Shown: positions 33,415 to 42,720, counted from the first letter of the stretch. The stretch: 64,000 nt of DNA from Kribbella solani (GCF_014205295.1 NZ_JACHNF010000001.1:3348001-3412000); one strand, 5' to 3'. Program-made: numbers and translations. The notes: a model not told the origin generated them from the letters alone.

Positions 33415-34179
33415 CTACGCCATCGGCAGGGCGATCACGACCACGTTGCTGAGGTACACCTGTCCGTTCCAGTCCTCACAGGTCACCAGCACCAGCCGCC
33501 CGGCCACCGACTGGTCGAACACCTGCGCCGCCCGCCGCGCCAGCGTGGCCTTCCGGTACGTCGTGACGGTCGCGACCTTGTACTGCAACTGCCCTGTACC
33601 GGTGGCGACCTGTACTACCGCGCCGCGCACCAGCTTGCCGAGGGAGTCGAACGCACCGCCGCCGGTGTGGACCGCATGGCCGGTAATAACTGTTGATCCG
33701 CGAGTGGCTCCTGGGGCTGCACCACCGGACCACCAGCCGACTGTCGACGGATCGCTCGGTGGGGTCAGTACGGCGTGCACTGGCTCGATGGCGAGGACCG
33801 GGGCGTCTACACCGAGCGTGGGGATCTTCACCTCGGTCGGGCGGGCTCCGGCGGTCACTCGGCCGTGAGTTGCCGACGTGGTCGACTGGCCGGGGCGTGA
33901 GGTGGCTGCTGCAGGTGGTGCGGAGGACGAGGGCCGTGGGGTGGCGGACCGTGCAGTCGTGGACGATGCGGTTGTCGACTGGGCTGGTGTCGGCGGGGCT
34001 GCTGTGGACGGTGCGGTTGCGGATGGTGCGGTTGTTGCCGGTGAGGGCTCGGCGCCCGCGTCGGTGAACTGCAGGTAGGCGCCGGTGGCAAGTACGCACA
34101 GTCCGGCCGCCGCGACCGCGCCGCCCCAGCGCGACGGAGCGCCACGACTACGCCGCCTGCCGAGCTTCACCGGGACCAC
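33415..34179 (-). CDS. class F sortase (catalytic Arg not evident)
   Basis: The 254-residue protein has a membrane helix at about 20-37, a long Ala/Thr/Pro/Ser linker (about 45-110), and a sortase domain. His168 in VITGHAVH and Cys234 in LVLVTCEDW are the expected catalytic pair. The last strand reads VYLSNVVVIALPMA; no arginine occurs after Cys234, whereas sortases normally place the third catalytic residue, an arginine, in this strand. It may be inactive or use another residue. The gene lies 148 bp downstream of a surface protein with a C-terminal anchor, its likely substrate. Confidence 0.85.
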   Translation of the reverse strand: MVPVKLGRRRSRGAPSRWGGAVAAAGLCVLATGAYLQFTDAGAEPSPATTAPSATAPSTAAPPTPAQSTTASSTTARSATPRPSSSAPPAAATSRPGQSTTSATHGRVTAGARPTEVKIPTLGVDAPVLAIEPVHAVLTPPSDPSTVGWWSGGAAPGATRGSTVITGHAVHTGGGAFDSLGKLVRGAVVQVATGTGQLQYKVATVTTYRKATLARRAAQVFDQSVAGRLVLVTCEDWNGQVYLSNVVVIALPMA

Positions 34180-34239
34180 CTCACTTCCACCTCATCTACA
34201 GCACACTTCCACCTCACCCACCAGCTCCAGCATCTCCGA

Positions 34240-34273
34240 CCTGGCAACCAGGGTGTACTCACTGATTGCCAGG
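34240..34273 (-). terminator. hairpin between surface protein and sortase genes
   Basis: CCTGGCAA and TTGCCAGG make an eight-bp stem with an 18-base loop in the 148-bp gap. A direct repeat of CACTTCCACCTCA lies nearer the sortase start (34183-34206). The hairpin may attenuate rather than end the transcript. Confidence 0.45.
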
Positions 34274-34327
34274 CGGTAGGTGGTGGGGGCCGGAGTTTGG
34301 TGGGTGAGGTGGTCGTGGGCAAGGTGG

Positions 34328-35350
34328 TCAGCGGGCGTGTCGGCCGTGGCGCCGGAGACTCGCAGTGGCACCGCCGGCGAGCAGCATGCCGCCGACAACC
34401 ATCAGGATGCCGCCGAGGTCACTGAACCCGTTGCCGGTGCTGCCGGCGGTCGGAGTCGGCCGGTCCGGTGGGCCGGCGAGACCGGCGTGTACAGCTGTCG
34501 GTACGCCGGAGGTCGTGGTCACCGGAGCGGTCGTGTGCCGGGTCGGCGTGGTCGTGGGTGACTTGGTAGGTGGCTTGGTCGACTGCGGCGGTGTGGACGT
34601 CGCACTGGTCGGAGGAGACGTCGGCACGGTCGGCGGCGTCGTGACCGGAGTGGTCGGTGGTGTCGTGGGAGGAGTGGTCGGCGGCGTGGTGGGAGGCGTC
34701 GGCGGCGGTGTAGTCGGCGGCGTCGTGGGAGGAGTCGTCGGCGGTGTCGTCGGCGGTGTAGTCGGTGGGGTCGTGGGTGGCGTGGTCGGCGGGGCGTTGC
34801 AGCCGGTTACCCAGAAGACCTTTGACTTGGTGTCGTTGCCCTGGGAGTGCGGGGCGCTGACGGTGACCTTCACGTGGTAGCCCTGCTGCGGGTGCGGCGG
34901 GCCGGTGAAGGACAGCGTGTACGTCTCGCGCGCGTCCAGGTTGTTGGGGCCGATCGGGCCCCCGCCGATGAACGGGTGCAGGTTTCCGGACTCGACCGTC
35001 AGGCCGGCGTCGGCGGTCGGCGCCTGCGCCGTGAACTGCACGTCCGCGTAGTACTGCCCCACGTCGTAGTTGTAGAACTCGATGACGAAGGTGCAGCCCT
35101 GGTGCGGGTTGTTGTCCGGCGGACCGCCGCCCATGTCGACGCCGTCGATCTTGATGACCCCGTTGTTGCCCGGGGCATCAGCACGTAGCGCGGCACCAGC
35201 CGGACCGGCCGCGCCGGTCCCGCCGCCTGCTCCCGGCCCGGCGTCATGCCCTGGCCGCACGGCGAGCGCCGCGGCTCCTATCAGTACGATCAACGCTCCG
35301 GCCGCCGCCAGTGCACCGGCGGCACGCGCGTTAACCCCCTTGATGACCAT
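34328..35350 (-). CDS. secreted Pro/Thr-rich surface protein with C-terminal membrane anchor
   Basis: The 340-residue protein has an N-terminal signal or anchor helix (10-31), a folded beta-domain with one cysteine pair (IEFYNYDVGQYYADVQFTAQ; about 60-180), a repetitive PTTP stalk (about 183-255), and a C-terminal helix (about 313-332) followed by the basic tail RRHGRHAR. This is the layout of sortase substrates, but no LPxTG motif is present; VPTAVHAGL at 283-291 stands where one would expect it. I set the start at ATG 35350. A plausible promoter lies at 35404-35431. The sortase gene follows. Confidence 0.82.
   Translation of the reverse strand: MVIKGVNARAAGALAAAGALIVLIGAAALAVRPGHDAGPGAGGGTGAAGPAGAALRADAPGNNGVIKIDGVDMGGGPPDNNPHQGCTFVIEFYNYDVGQYYADVQFTAQAPTADAGLTVESGNLHPFIGGGPIGPNNLDARETYTLSFTGPPHPQQGYHVKVTVSAPHSQGNDTKSKVFWVTGCNAPPTTPPTTPPTTPPTTPPTTPPTTPPTTPPPTPPTTPPTTPPTTPPTTPVTTPPTVPTSPPTSATSTPPQSTKPPTKSPTTTPTRHTTAPVTTTSGVPTAVHAGLAGPPDRPTPTAGSTGNGFSDLGGILMVVGGMLLAGGATASLRRHGRHAR
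34625..34795 (-). repeat. degenerate coding repeat for the Pro-Thr stalk
   Basis: About a dozen degenerate 12-bp units of the GGNGTNGTCGGN type encode consecutive PTTP tetrapeptides on the minus strand. All units keep the frame. The length could change by recombination, altering how far the protein projects from the surface. Confidence 0.8.
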
Positions 35351-35403
35351 CCCCGTCCCCTGTCTGAGAAATCGGTCATAGCTCGGGCGGACATCTCTTC
35401 TGC

Positions 35404-35431
35404 AGTATGAACTTTCCGTTGCCCAAGTCAA
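35404..35431 (-). promoter_or_regulatory. candidate promoter for the surface protein gene
   Basis: On the minus strand TTGACT (35431-35426) and CATACT (35409-35404) are separated by 16 bp, near the housekeeping consensus. The ATG is 54 bp downstream. Confidence 0.5.
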
Positions 35432-35447
35432 ACAACCAGTAACTGAC

Positions 35448-35560
35448 AACGAAAGACTTCCTGGAACGAAAGACTTCCTCGGTGGGGGTTCTCCACTGCT
35501 GTTGTGGGTTCTCCACCGGTACACGAGCGGAGAACCCACACAACGGGTGGATATCCACCC
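35448..35560. repeat. intergenic block of direct and inverted repeats
   Basis: Within 113 bp lie two copies of AACGAAAGACTTCCT 17 bp apart (35448, 35465), two direct copies of GGGTTCTCCAC 20 bp apart (35486, 35506), an inverted copy that builds a 12-bp stem (35503-35514 with 35529-35540), and a perfect 16-bp palindrome GGGTGGATATCCACCC (35545-35560). The block lies upstream of the surface protein promoter. It may be a complex operator or an eroded mobile element. Confidence 0.8.
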
Positions 35561-35614
35561 TTGTGACAGACCCGTGGGCGAGCGTGGGTGGTGGTCGGGC
35601 TGGGGATGGTTGCC

Positions 35615-36709
35615 TCAGGCATGGGCCATTCGGTGGATGATGACGATGGCCGAGTCGTCGCCCGGGCCGCCGGCGGTCGCGACGAGTTCGGCGGCGGCGC
35701 CGAGGAATCCCTGCGCGACCAGCCGTTCCGCGTGCCCGGCAAGCCGGTCGGTGCCACGGCCGATGTCGCGGCGCGGCGTCTCCACCATGCCGTCGCTGTA
35801 CAGGAACAGCGCGTCCCCAAGCTTCAGCTGCCCGGTGTTCACCTTGAACTCGGGTGACTCCATCAACCCGAGCAACGGCCCGTCCGCGTCCCGCGTCTGC
35901 CACCGCCCGGACCACGCGTCGAACTGGATCGCCGGCGGATGCCCAGCAGTACGTACGTCGAACTCACCGGTCCGCAGATCCACCACGACGTGTACGACGG
36001 TGGCGAAGTCGTCGTCCCAGTCCTGCCTGCGCAGGTACCGGTTCGCCGACGGCAGGAACTCCTCTTCCGGTACGACGCCCAGCAACCCACCGAACGCACC
36101 GGACAGCAGCAGTGCCCTGGTCCCGGCGTCGATTCCCTTGCCGGAGACATCGACCAGCGCCACCTCCAGTACGTGGTCGTGCACCGTCGACACGACGAAG
36201 TCGCCGGAGAACGTGGACCCACCAGCGGACTGGATCGCCACCTCGACGCGCCAGCCGGGCGGCAGCGTCGGCATCTCCCCCTGCGCCGTCAGCGTGTCCC
36301 GTAGCTCCATCAGCATCGACTCACCACGCGTACCAGGCACTCCGAGCCGGCTGCGTACTTTGGCACTCGCCAGCACGATCCACGCGACCAGTGCGAGCAC
36401 CAGCACGAATCCGGTACGCGGCAGGACCGGATGCCGTACTGCCACCACGTACACGGCGAATGCCAGTGTCACCACAGTCAGCGCGACCAACTGGCGGAAC
36501 CGCAACAACAGGCCGCCCAGCAGGATCGGGATGATCAGCAGGGACGCGGGCAGGTACCCCGGCCAGGCCAGACTGCCCATCGCGAACACCAGCGACATCA
36601 GCGCCAGCGCGATGAAGGCCACCCGGTGCGATCGGCGGGCGCGACGGGCCAGCGCCTCGACCCGGCGGCCGATGCGTCGTACGGGCGCGAGTCCGCCGTT
36701 CTTCCTCAT
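35615..36709 (-). CDS. membrane PP2C-type (SpoIIE) serine phosphatase
   Basis: The 364-residue protein has four or five N-terminal membrane helices (about 25-125) and a C-terminal SpoIIE/RsbU phosphatase domain (about 160-360). Metal-binding and family motifs are present: FSGDFVV, VDVSGKGIDAG, FLYSDGMVETPRR and GPGDDSAIVII. Such proteins dephosphorylate anti-sigma-factor antagonists. The start at ATG 36709 (MRKNGG) avoids an upstream leader without a ribosome site. No anti-sigma or antagonist gene is next to it, so its partner lies elsewhere. Confidence 0.9.
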   Translation of the reverse strand: MRKNGGLAPVRRIGRRVEALARRARRSHRVAFIALALMSLVFAMGSLAWPGYLPASLLIIPILLGGLLLRFRQLVALTVVTLAFAVYVVAVRHPVLPRTGFVLVLALVAWIVLASAKVRSRLGVPGTRGESMLMELRDTLTAQGEMPTLPPGWRVEVAIQSAGGSTFSGDFVVSTVHDHVLEVALVDVSGKGIDAGTRALLLSGAFGGLLGVVPEEEFLPSANRYLRRQDWDDDFATVVHVVVDLRTGEFDVRTAGHPPAIQFDAWSGRWQTRDADGPLLGLMESPEFKVNTGQLKLGDALFLYSDGMVETPRRDIGRGTDRLAGHAERLVAQGFLGAAAELVATAGGPGDDSAIVIIHRMAHA

Positions 36710-36772
36710 GGTCTGAAGAAGATAACGGTACTGACCGGTCCGCGCATCAATTCGCAACACAACCGATGGAGA

Positions 36773-37609
36773 TCAGCTCTTGCGAGTGAGGCCGGTCCGC
36801 TGGCATTTGGGGCACCAGAACAAGTTACGGCCCGCGAGGAGCTTTGTCCTGATCACCGACTGACAGACATGGCATCGTTGCCCCTGGCGCCGGTACACGT
36901 ACACCTCGCCGCCGTGGTCGTCCTGGCGCGGATCGCGGCCCATCGCCTCGGGCGTGTGGTCGTCGGCAACGGTGTCGATCCGGCCGGTCTCCACGCCGTA
37001 CTTCATCAGCTCGAGCAGGTCGTCCCACATGCCCTGCCACTCGCGCTTCTTCAGCACGTTGCCGGGTGTCATCGGGTTCAGCTTGGCCCGGAACAGCACC
37101 TCGGCGCGGTACACGTTGCCGACCCCACTCAGCACGTCCTGGTTCATCAGCAACTGCCCGATCGGCAGTCTGCTGCGGTGGATGCGCTTCCAGGCGAGCT
37201 CCGGGTCCGCGTCGTCGCGCAGTGGGTCCGGTCCGAGCCGGCCGATCAGCTTGTCGCGTTCTTCATCGGTGATGACTTCACACACCGTCGCACCGCGCAG
37301 GTCGGCGTACGCGGTCCTGTTCTGGAGCCGTAGCCGGACCTGGCCGACCGGCTCGGGTACCAGACCCGCCTCGGCCGCGTGGATGTCCATCTTGCCGATC
37401 AGACCGAGGTGGATGTGCAGCCAGCCGCCGCCCTCGAGCTCAGCGAGGAAGTGCTTGCCGTGGGCCTCGGTCTGCCGCAGCAGGTGCCCGTCCAGCAGGC
37501 CGGCGCCCTCGGCGAACCGGCCCTGTGGGCTGGACGCCCGGACCTTGCGGCCGCCGAACGCGTCCCAGACGTCGTTCGCCAGCCGGTGCAGGGTGTGACC
37601 TTCAGGCAT
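36773..37609 (-). CDS. nei2: Fpg/Nei-family DNA glycosylase, Nei2-like
   Basis: The 278-residue bifunctional glycosylase begins MPEGHTLHR; Pro2 and Glu3 are the catalytic residues after Met removal. The H2TH element is NQDVLSGVGNVYRAE (about 160-174) and the C-terminal zinc finger has CHVC and CPKC. It removes oxidised bases and cleaves the abasic site. The MPEGHT start rather than MPELPE indicates Nei rather than Fpg. Its position before rpiB matches Rv2464c in M. tuberculosis, hence the symbol. Confidence 0.93.
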   Translation of the reverse strand: MPEGHTLHRLANDVWDAFGGRKVRASSPQGRFAEGAGLLDGHLLRQTEAHGKHFLAELEGGGWLHIHLGLIGKMDIHAAEAGLVPEPVGQVRLRLQNRTAYADLRGATVCEVITDEERDKLIGRLGPDPLRDDADPELAWKRIHRSRLPIGQLLMNQDVLSGVGNVYRAEVLFRAKLNPMTPGNVLKKREWQGMWDDLLELMKYGVETGRIDTVADDHTPEAMGRDPRQDDHGGEVYVYRRQGQRCHVCQSVIRTKLLAGRNLFWCPKCQRTGLTRKS

Positions 37610-37798
37610 GATTCCTCATATGGGGACGACAGGTGATTCCGGTGCGGCCAAGGGACGGTCCGGCCCGCCGACTCCGGCAGTGGTCGGGACCGGCCGCAAT
37701 ATGCGCGCTCGCGACGTCTCCCGGCCCAGCCGGCCCGTCCAGCGCCGCCCGGTGCTGCCACCGGACGAGCCGGACAGCCAGGACGGGCCGGGTGACGG

Positions 37799-38266
37799 TC
37801 AGGGCAGCGGCGGGAGCTCGCCGGTCGACTCGTAGGCCGACAGCATCTCGATCCGGCGGGTGTGCCGCTCCTCACCGGAGTAGTCGGTGGCCAGGAACGT
37901 GTCGACGAACCCGGCCGCCTCCTCCTCGGTGTGCATCCGCGCACCCACACTGATCACGTTGGCGTTGTTGTGCTCGCGGCCGAGCCGTGCGGTGTCGGTG
38001 CTCCAGGCCAGTACCGCCCGGACGCCCTGCACCTTGTTGGCGGCGATCTGTTCGCCGTTGCCTGAGCCACCGATCACGATGCCCAGACTGCCCGGGTCGT
38101 TGACTACTGCCTGCCCGGTCCGCAAGCAATAGGGCGGGTAGTCGTCCACGGCGTCGTACACGGCCGGACCGTGGTCCGCGACGTCGTGCCCGGCGGCAGT
38201 CAGGTGCTGCACCAGGTGGTTCTTCAGTTCGAAGCCGGCGTGGTCAGAGCCGATGTGCACTCGCAT
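37799..38266 (-). CDS. rpiB: ribose-5-phosphate isomerase B
   Basis: The 155-residue protein begins MRVHIGSDHAGFELKNHLVQHL and contains IGGSGNGEQIAANKV and REHNNANVISVG, the RpiB signatures. As in the M. tuberculosis enzyme, a glutamate (GNGEQ) replaces the catalytic cysteine of E. coli RpiB. It interconverts ribulose-5-phosphate and ribose-5-phosphate in the pentose-phosphate pathway. The Met at 38266 is chosen over an upstream start that would add 16 unconserved residues. Confidence 0.95.
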   Translation of the reverse strand: MRVHIGSDHAGFELKNHLVQHLTAAGHDVADHGPAVYDAVDDYPPYCLRTGQAVVNDPGSLGIVIGGSGNGEQIAANKVQGVRAVLAWSTDTARLGREHNNANVISVGARMHTEEEAAGFVDTFLATDYSGEERHTRRIEMLSAYESTGELPPLP

Positions 38267-38276
38267 GCCGAGCAAT

Positions 38277-39317
38277 CTACTGACAGACCGGGACGCCTGG
38301 CAGCTTGGGTGCACCCGATCCGATGTACACGTTGGTCACATAGCCGCCGTACTTGGGCAGATAGGCCCACCAGTTGCTGGACCGAGGCGGCGCGTCGATC
38401 AGCTCGCCCTGAGCCTGTCCACTGACCAGCACCTCTACCCCGGATGGCAGGTGCCCCAGGATCCCTCCGGACGTATTCGGCGCGCTCCGCACCCGTACGC
38501 CGTCCCCAGTGGTCAGCACCCAGCTCCCAGCGGTCCGTACCGCGCCGGGCACGGTCAGCTCCCTGGTCAGCCGAGTCACATCGGTGTACGCCTTCCCGTA
38601 CGGAGTACCAGCCGGATGCAACGTGAACACCGAGACAATGCTCCGGTCCGCCACGCCAACTGTCCCGGTGGTGTGCAGCGCATCACTGACCAGGTCCACA
38701 ACCGCCTCCGGCTTGGCGCGATCGGACTGGTACCCACTGGACCCGTGAAACCCGGACCAGCCCTGTTTGATGCTGAAGTCCGGGTCGAAGACAGAGGCGA
38801 TCCCGAAGTACTGGTCGAAGCCGTCCGTGCCGTACCGGGTCGGTCGGTGCAACAGGTCCATCACGTACTGCCGTACGGGCGCCGGTGCACGGTCCAGCAG
38901 GTACTGGTAGATCCGCACGGTGTCAGCCGCCGTGATCGCCACGTACCCCCAGAACCCTGGGTGACTCACCGGCGGACCGGCAGTGTGCGTAAGTCCGAGC
39001 CGGTCGATCATGCGGTCCACGATCGCGCTCCCACCGCGCTGCTCCCAGTAGTAGCTCGCCGCGTCGTCGTCACTGCTCCGCAGCATTACCTCGAGCCGCT
39101 CCTGGTCAGCGGCATCGACTTCGTACCGCGGACCACGCTCCCAGAGCAGATCGAGCACGATCAGCAGCTTCACCACGGAAGCCGACCGGAACGGCAGGTC
39201 CGCGTTCAGTTGCTGGACGAACCCGCCGGTCTGGCGGTCGAAGACGGCGATGCCGGCGATCACATCGGACGGGACGGCAAGATCGCCGGCTGTGGGCAGC
39301 TCATCACGCAAGGTCAT
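38277..39317 (-). CDS. class A beta-lactamase-fold hydrolase with C-terminal SH3 domain
   Basis: The 346-residue protein has a beta-lactamase-like core with the S-x-x-K motif S47VVK50 (FRSASVVKLL) and an SDDDAASYYWEQ segment in the SDN position. No signal peptide is visible, so it may stay in the cytoplasm or use an unconventional route. Residues about 270-346 (GDGVRVRSAPNTSGGILGHLPSG) are a bacterial SH3 (SH3b) domain that could bind cell wall peptides. The ATG at 39317 follows TAGGAA. It lies between rpiB and the Rv2466c homologue, an insertion relative to the mycobacterial order. Confidence 0.8.
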   Translation of the reverse strand: MTLRDELPTAGDLAVPSDVIAGIAVFDRQTGGFVQQLNADLPFRSASVVKLLIVLDLLWERGPRYEVDAADQERLEVMLRSSDDDAASYYWEQRGGSAIVDRMIDRLGLTHTAGPPVSHPGFWGYVAITAADTVRIYQYLLDRAPAPVRQYVMDLLHRPTRYGTDGFDQYFGIASVFDPDFSIKQGWSGFHGSSGYQSDRAKPEAVVDLVSDALHTTGTVGVADRSIVSVFTLHPAGTPYGKAYTDVTRLTRELTVPGAVRTAGSWVLTTGDGVRVRSAPNTSGGILGHLPSGVEVLVSGQAQGELIDAPPRSSNWWAYLPKYGGYVTNVYIGSGAPKLPGVPVCQ

Positions 39318-39412
39318 CTGGTTCCTACTCACCGCTGGAGGTCGTTCCTGAGTGAGCAACTTTCACCGGCCGGACGGCCGCGGAGCAAGCCCTGAACGTG
39401 AGACGAAATCGA

Positions 39413-40027
39413 TCAGTCGAAGATCGGGCCGCGGTCCCGGGTCCGCTTGATCTCGAAGAAGCCCTCGGTGCCGGCCACCAGCCGGACGCCGTCCCAGAGC
39501 TTGCCGGCCGCCTCGCCCTTGGGTGCCGGCGTCACCACCGGACCGAAGAACGCGGTGCCCTCGACCGAGATCACCGGCGTACCGACCTCCATGCCGACCT
39601 GGTCCATCCCGGCGTGGTGCGACTTCTTCAGCGCGTCGTCGTACCTGGTACTGGTCGCCGCCTCGATCAGCGACGCGGGCAGGCCGACCTCCGCGAGCGC
39701 CTCCTTGATCACGTCCCCGGAGCCGTTCTCGATCCCCCGGCCCTCGAGGTGGATGCGCTTGCCCAGCGCGGTGTACAGCGGCAGCAGCACCTCGTTGCCG
39801 TGCGCCTGCTCGGCGGCGATCAGCACCCGGACCGGACCCCACGCGTTCAGCATGAAGTCGCGGTACTCCTCGGGCAGCTCGTCGCGGCCGTCGTTCAGGA
39901 CGGCGAGGCTCATCACGTGCCAGGTCGTCCGCACGTCCCGGACCTGCTCGACCTCGAGCATCCAGCGAGAAGTCATCCAGGCCCAGGGGCAGGCGGGGTC
40001 GAACCAGAAGTCAGCAGAGGAAGTCAT
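39413..40027 (-). CDS. mycothiol-dependent nitroreductase (Rv2466c)-like DsbA-fold protein, CxxA active site
   Basis: The 204-residue protein matches Rv2466c of M. tuberculosis along its length: [18 protein letters not shown] at the start, [33 protein letters not shown] and [17 protein letters not shown]. Rv2466c has a CPWC active site; here it is C13-P-W-A16, keeping only the N-terminal cysteine. A mixed disulfide with mycothiol would still be possible. The start at 40027 is one of three nearby ATGs. Divergent from pepN, as in M. tuberculosis (Rv2466c/Rv2467). Confidence 0.9.
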   Translation of the reverse strand: MTSSADFWFDPACPWAWMTSRWMLEVEQVRDVRTTWHVMSLAVLNDGRDELPEEYRDFMLNAWGPVRVLIAAEQAHGNEVLLPLYTALGKRIHLEGRGIENGSGDVIKEALAEVGLPASLIEAATSTRYDDALKKSHHAGMDQVGMEVGTPVISVEGTAFFGPVVTPAPKGEAAGKLWDGVRLVAGTEGFFEIKRTRDRGPIFD

Positions 40028-40057
40028 ATTCACCATCATACAAAGTTGAAGAACTGA

Positions 40058-40074
40058 GATACCGACTTGGTATC
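40058..40074. promoter_or_regulatory. inverted repeat in the divergent Rv2466c-like/pepN promoter region
   Basis: GATACC and GGTATC flank five bases, midway in the 110-bp gap between the two divergent start codons. It could bind a regulator controlling both genes. Confidence 0.4.
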
Positions 40075-40137
40075 CAGTACCCACGGTCGAGGGGAAACCC
40101 TCGGCGAAGCCCGGTGCCAGGTGCATAGGATGCGGAC

Positions 40138-42708
40138 ATGCCTGGAACCAACCTGACGCGCGACGAGGCGCGTTCCCGTGCGGGTGTGGTCGGTGACGTG
40201 AGTTACGCGATCGAGCTCGATCTGGCCAACGCGCCCACCGGCGCCCCGACCTTCCCGTCGGTGACGACGATCACCTTCTCCGCCGAGGCCGGCGCCAGTA
40301 CGTTCGCCGACCTGATCGCGGAGAAGATCCGCTCGGTCACGCTGAACGGCACCGCCCTCGACCCGGACGCGGTGTACGACGGCGCCCGCATCCAGCTCGA
40401 CGGCCTGGCCGAGAGCAACGAGCTGAAGGTCGTCGCCGACTGCCTGTACTCCCGCACCGGCGAAGGGCTGCACCGCTCGGTCGACCCGGCCGACAAGGAG
40501 ACCTACCTCTACACGCAGTTCGAGGTGCCGGACGCCCGCCGGGTGTTCGCCACCTTCGAGCAGCCGAACCTCAAGGCCCCGTTCACGTTCACCGTGTCCG
40601 CTCCGGCCCGCTGGGTGGTCATCTCGAACGCTCCGACGCCGGAGCCGACGCCGTACGCCGGCGAGAACGGGGAGGAGCTGGCGCGGTGGGAGTTCCCGCC
40701 GACCGAGCGCATCTCGACGTACATCACCGCGGTGGTCGCCGGCCCGTATCACGTGGTCACCGACGTGTACGAAGGGCCGCACGGCTCGTACCCGCTGTCG
40801 CTGTTGTGCCGTCCGTCGCTGAAGGGCGCACTGGACACCGATGACCTGTTCGAGGTGACCAAGCAGGGCTTCGCGCTGTTCGAGGAAGCGTTCGGTACGC
40901 CGTACCCGTTCCACAAGTACGACCAGGCGTTCGTGCCGGAGTACAACATGGGCGCGATGGAGAACGCCGGCTGCGTGACGCTGCGCGACGAGTACCTGTT
41001 CCGCAGCCGGACGACGCACGCGGAGCTGGAGGCCCGTGCCAACACCGTGCTGCACGAGCTGGCGCACATGTGGTTCGGCGACCTGGTCACCATGTCCTGG
41101 TGGGACGACCTGTGGCTGAACGAGTCGTTCGCCGAGTGGGCCAGCCACTGGGCCCAGGTGGTCGCGACGGAGAAGTACTCCGATGCCTGGACGACGTTCT
41201 GCAACGCCCGGAAGAACTGGGCGTACCGGCAGGACCAGCTGCCGTCGACGCACCCGATCGCCGCGGACATGATCGACTTCCACGCGGTCGAGGTGAACTT
41301 CGACGGCATCACGTACGCGAAGGGCGCGTCGACGCTGCGCCAGCTGGTGGCGTTCGTCGGTGAGGACACCTTCGTCGCCGCGCTGAAGGAGTACTTCCAC
41401 GACCACGCGTTCGGCAACACCGAGCTGGCCGACCTGCTGAAGCCGCTGGAGAAGGCGTCCGGTCGTGACCTGGACGACTGGACCGAGCGCTGGCTGCGGA
41501 CGGCCGGCGTGAACACGCTGCGCGCCGACTTCGCGGTCGACGACCAGGGCGCGTTCACGTCGTTCGCGATCGCGCAGACCGCGATCGAGAAGTTCCCGGT
41601 ACTGCGTCCGCACCGCCTCGCGGTCGGCCTGTACCGGCGGAGCGACGCGGGACTGGTCCGGACCGAGCGGTTCGAGGTGGACATCGACGGTCCGCGTACC
41701 GAGCTGCCGGAGCTGGTCGGCGCAACCCAGCCGGACCTGGTGCTGCTGAACGACGACGACCTCACGTACGCGAAGATCCGGCTGGACGAGCGCTCCCGGG
41801 CCACTCTGGTGGAGTCGATCGACCAGTTCACCGACTCGCTGCCCAGGGCGCTCGCCTGGGGCGCCGCGTGGGACATGACCCGGGACGCGGAGATGCCGGC
41901 CAGCCAGTACGTCGGCATCGTGCTGCAGGGCATCCGGGCCGAGACAGACCTCACCGGTGTCCGCGCATTGCTCGCCCAAGCCGGTACGGCCATCAACCAG
42001 TACGCCGCACCGCAGAACCGGCCGGCACTGCGTGCACAGTTCGAGGAGGCGCTGGCCGGGCTGGTCGCTGACGCCGATCCGGGCAGTGACCACCAGCTGG
42101 CGTACGTCCGGGCGTACAGCTCGGCAGTGTTCTCCGAGGCCGGAGCCGACCGGCTCGCTGCCTGGGTGGCCGGCAACGACCTGCCCGCTGGTCTGGCCCT
42201 CGACACCGACCTGCGCTGGACGCTGATCGTCGCTCTGGCCCGGCTGGGCCGGATCGGTGCCGCGGAGATCGACGACGAGCTGACCCGCGACACCACCATC
42301 ACCGGTCAGGAGCGGGCCGCGCAGGCACGCGCCGCGCGGCCGACTGCCGAGGCCAAGGAAGAGGCCTGGCGGGTCGCGGTCGAGTCGGAGGACACGCCGA
42401 ACGAGACGCAGTTCCGGACCATCCTCGGGTTCCAGCAGCCCGGCCAGGAGGACCTGCTGCGGCCGTACGTCGACAAGTACCTGGCGGCGGCCAAGGACGT
42501 GTACACCCGGCTCGGCTCGTCCATGGGCGAGAACGTGCTGGTGTACCTGTCCCCGCGCCACCTGGCCGACCAGGAAGCACTGGACGCACTGACCGGCTGG
42601 CTGGCCGCGGAGTCCGCGTCGGTGGACGCTCCGACCCTCCGCTACGTCACCGAGGCGCAGGCCGACCTGACCCGCGCGATCGCCGCGCAGGCGCAGGACG
42701 TCGCCTGA
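40138..42708 (+). CDS. pepN: aminopeptidase N (M1 family zinc metallopeptidase)
   Basis: The 856-residue peptidase has the exopeptidase motif GAMEN at about 272-276, the zinc site HELAH at 306-310 with the third ligand glutamate in NESFAEW near residue 329, and a following tyrosine. Length and domains (N-terminal beta-saddle, thermolysin-like core, long helical C-terminal ERAP1-like part) match actinobacterial PepN. It removes N-terminal residues from peptides in the cytoplasm, completing degradation after Clp. A strong terminator follows. Confidence 0.97.
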   Translation: MPGTNLTRDEARSRAGVVGDVSYAIELDLANAPTGAPTFPSVTTITFSAEAGASTFADLIAEKIRSVTLNGTALDPDAVYDGARIQLDGLAESNELKVVADCLYSRTGEGLHRSVDPADKETYLYTQFEVPDARRVFATFEQPNLKAPFTFTVSAPARWVVISNAPTPEPTPYAGENGEELARWEFPPTERISTYITAVVAGPYHVVTDVYEGPHGSYPLSLLCRPSLKGALDTDDLFEVTKQGFALFEEAFGTPYPFHKYDQAFVPEYNMGAMENAGCVTLRDEYLFRSRTTHAELEARANTVLHELAHMWFGDLVTMSWWDDLWLNESFAEWASHWAQVVATEKYSDAWTTFCNARKNWAYRQDQLPSTHPIAADMIDFHAVEVNFDGITYAKGASTLRQLVAFVGEDTFVAALKEYFHDHAFGNTELADLLKPLEKASGRDLDDWTERWLRTAGVNTLRADFAVDDQGAFTSFAIAQTAIEKFPVLRPHRLAVGLYRRSDAGLVRTERFEVDIDGPRTELPELVGATQPDLVLLNDDDLTYAKIRLDERSRATLVESIDQFTDSLPRALAWGAAWDMTRDAEMPASQYVGIVLQGIRAETDLTGVRALLAQAGTAINQYAAPQNRPALRAQFEEALAGLVADADPGSDHQLAYVRAYSSAVFSEAGADRLAAWVAGNDLPAGLALDTDLRWTLIVALARLGRIGAAEIDDELTRDTTITGQERAAQARAARPTAEAKEEAWRVAVESEDTPNETQFRTILGFQQPGQEDLLRPYVDKYLAAAKDVYTRLGSSMGENVLVYLSPRHLADQEALDALTGWLAAESASVDAPTLRYVTEAQADLTRAIAAQAQDVA

Positions 42709-42720
42709 TCATCCTGCTCT

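Noticed and set aside
34625..34795. CRISPR-like or minisatellite array
   Set aside because: The units are short, degenerate and in frame with a coding stalk (PTTP); there are no spacers or cas genes.
40036..42561. An 841-codon open frame opposite pepN
   Set aside because: It is an arginine-rich antisense shadow produced by GC bias; pepN on the other strand has all catalytic motifs and a ribosome site.
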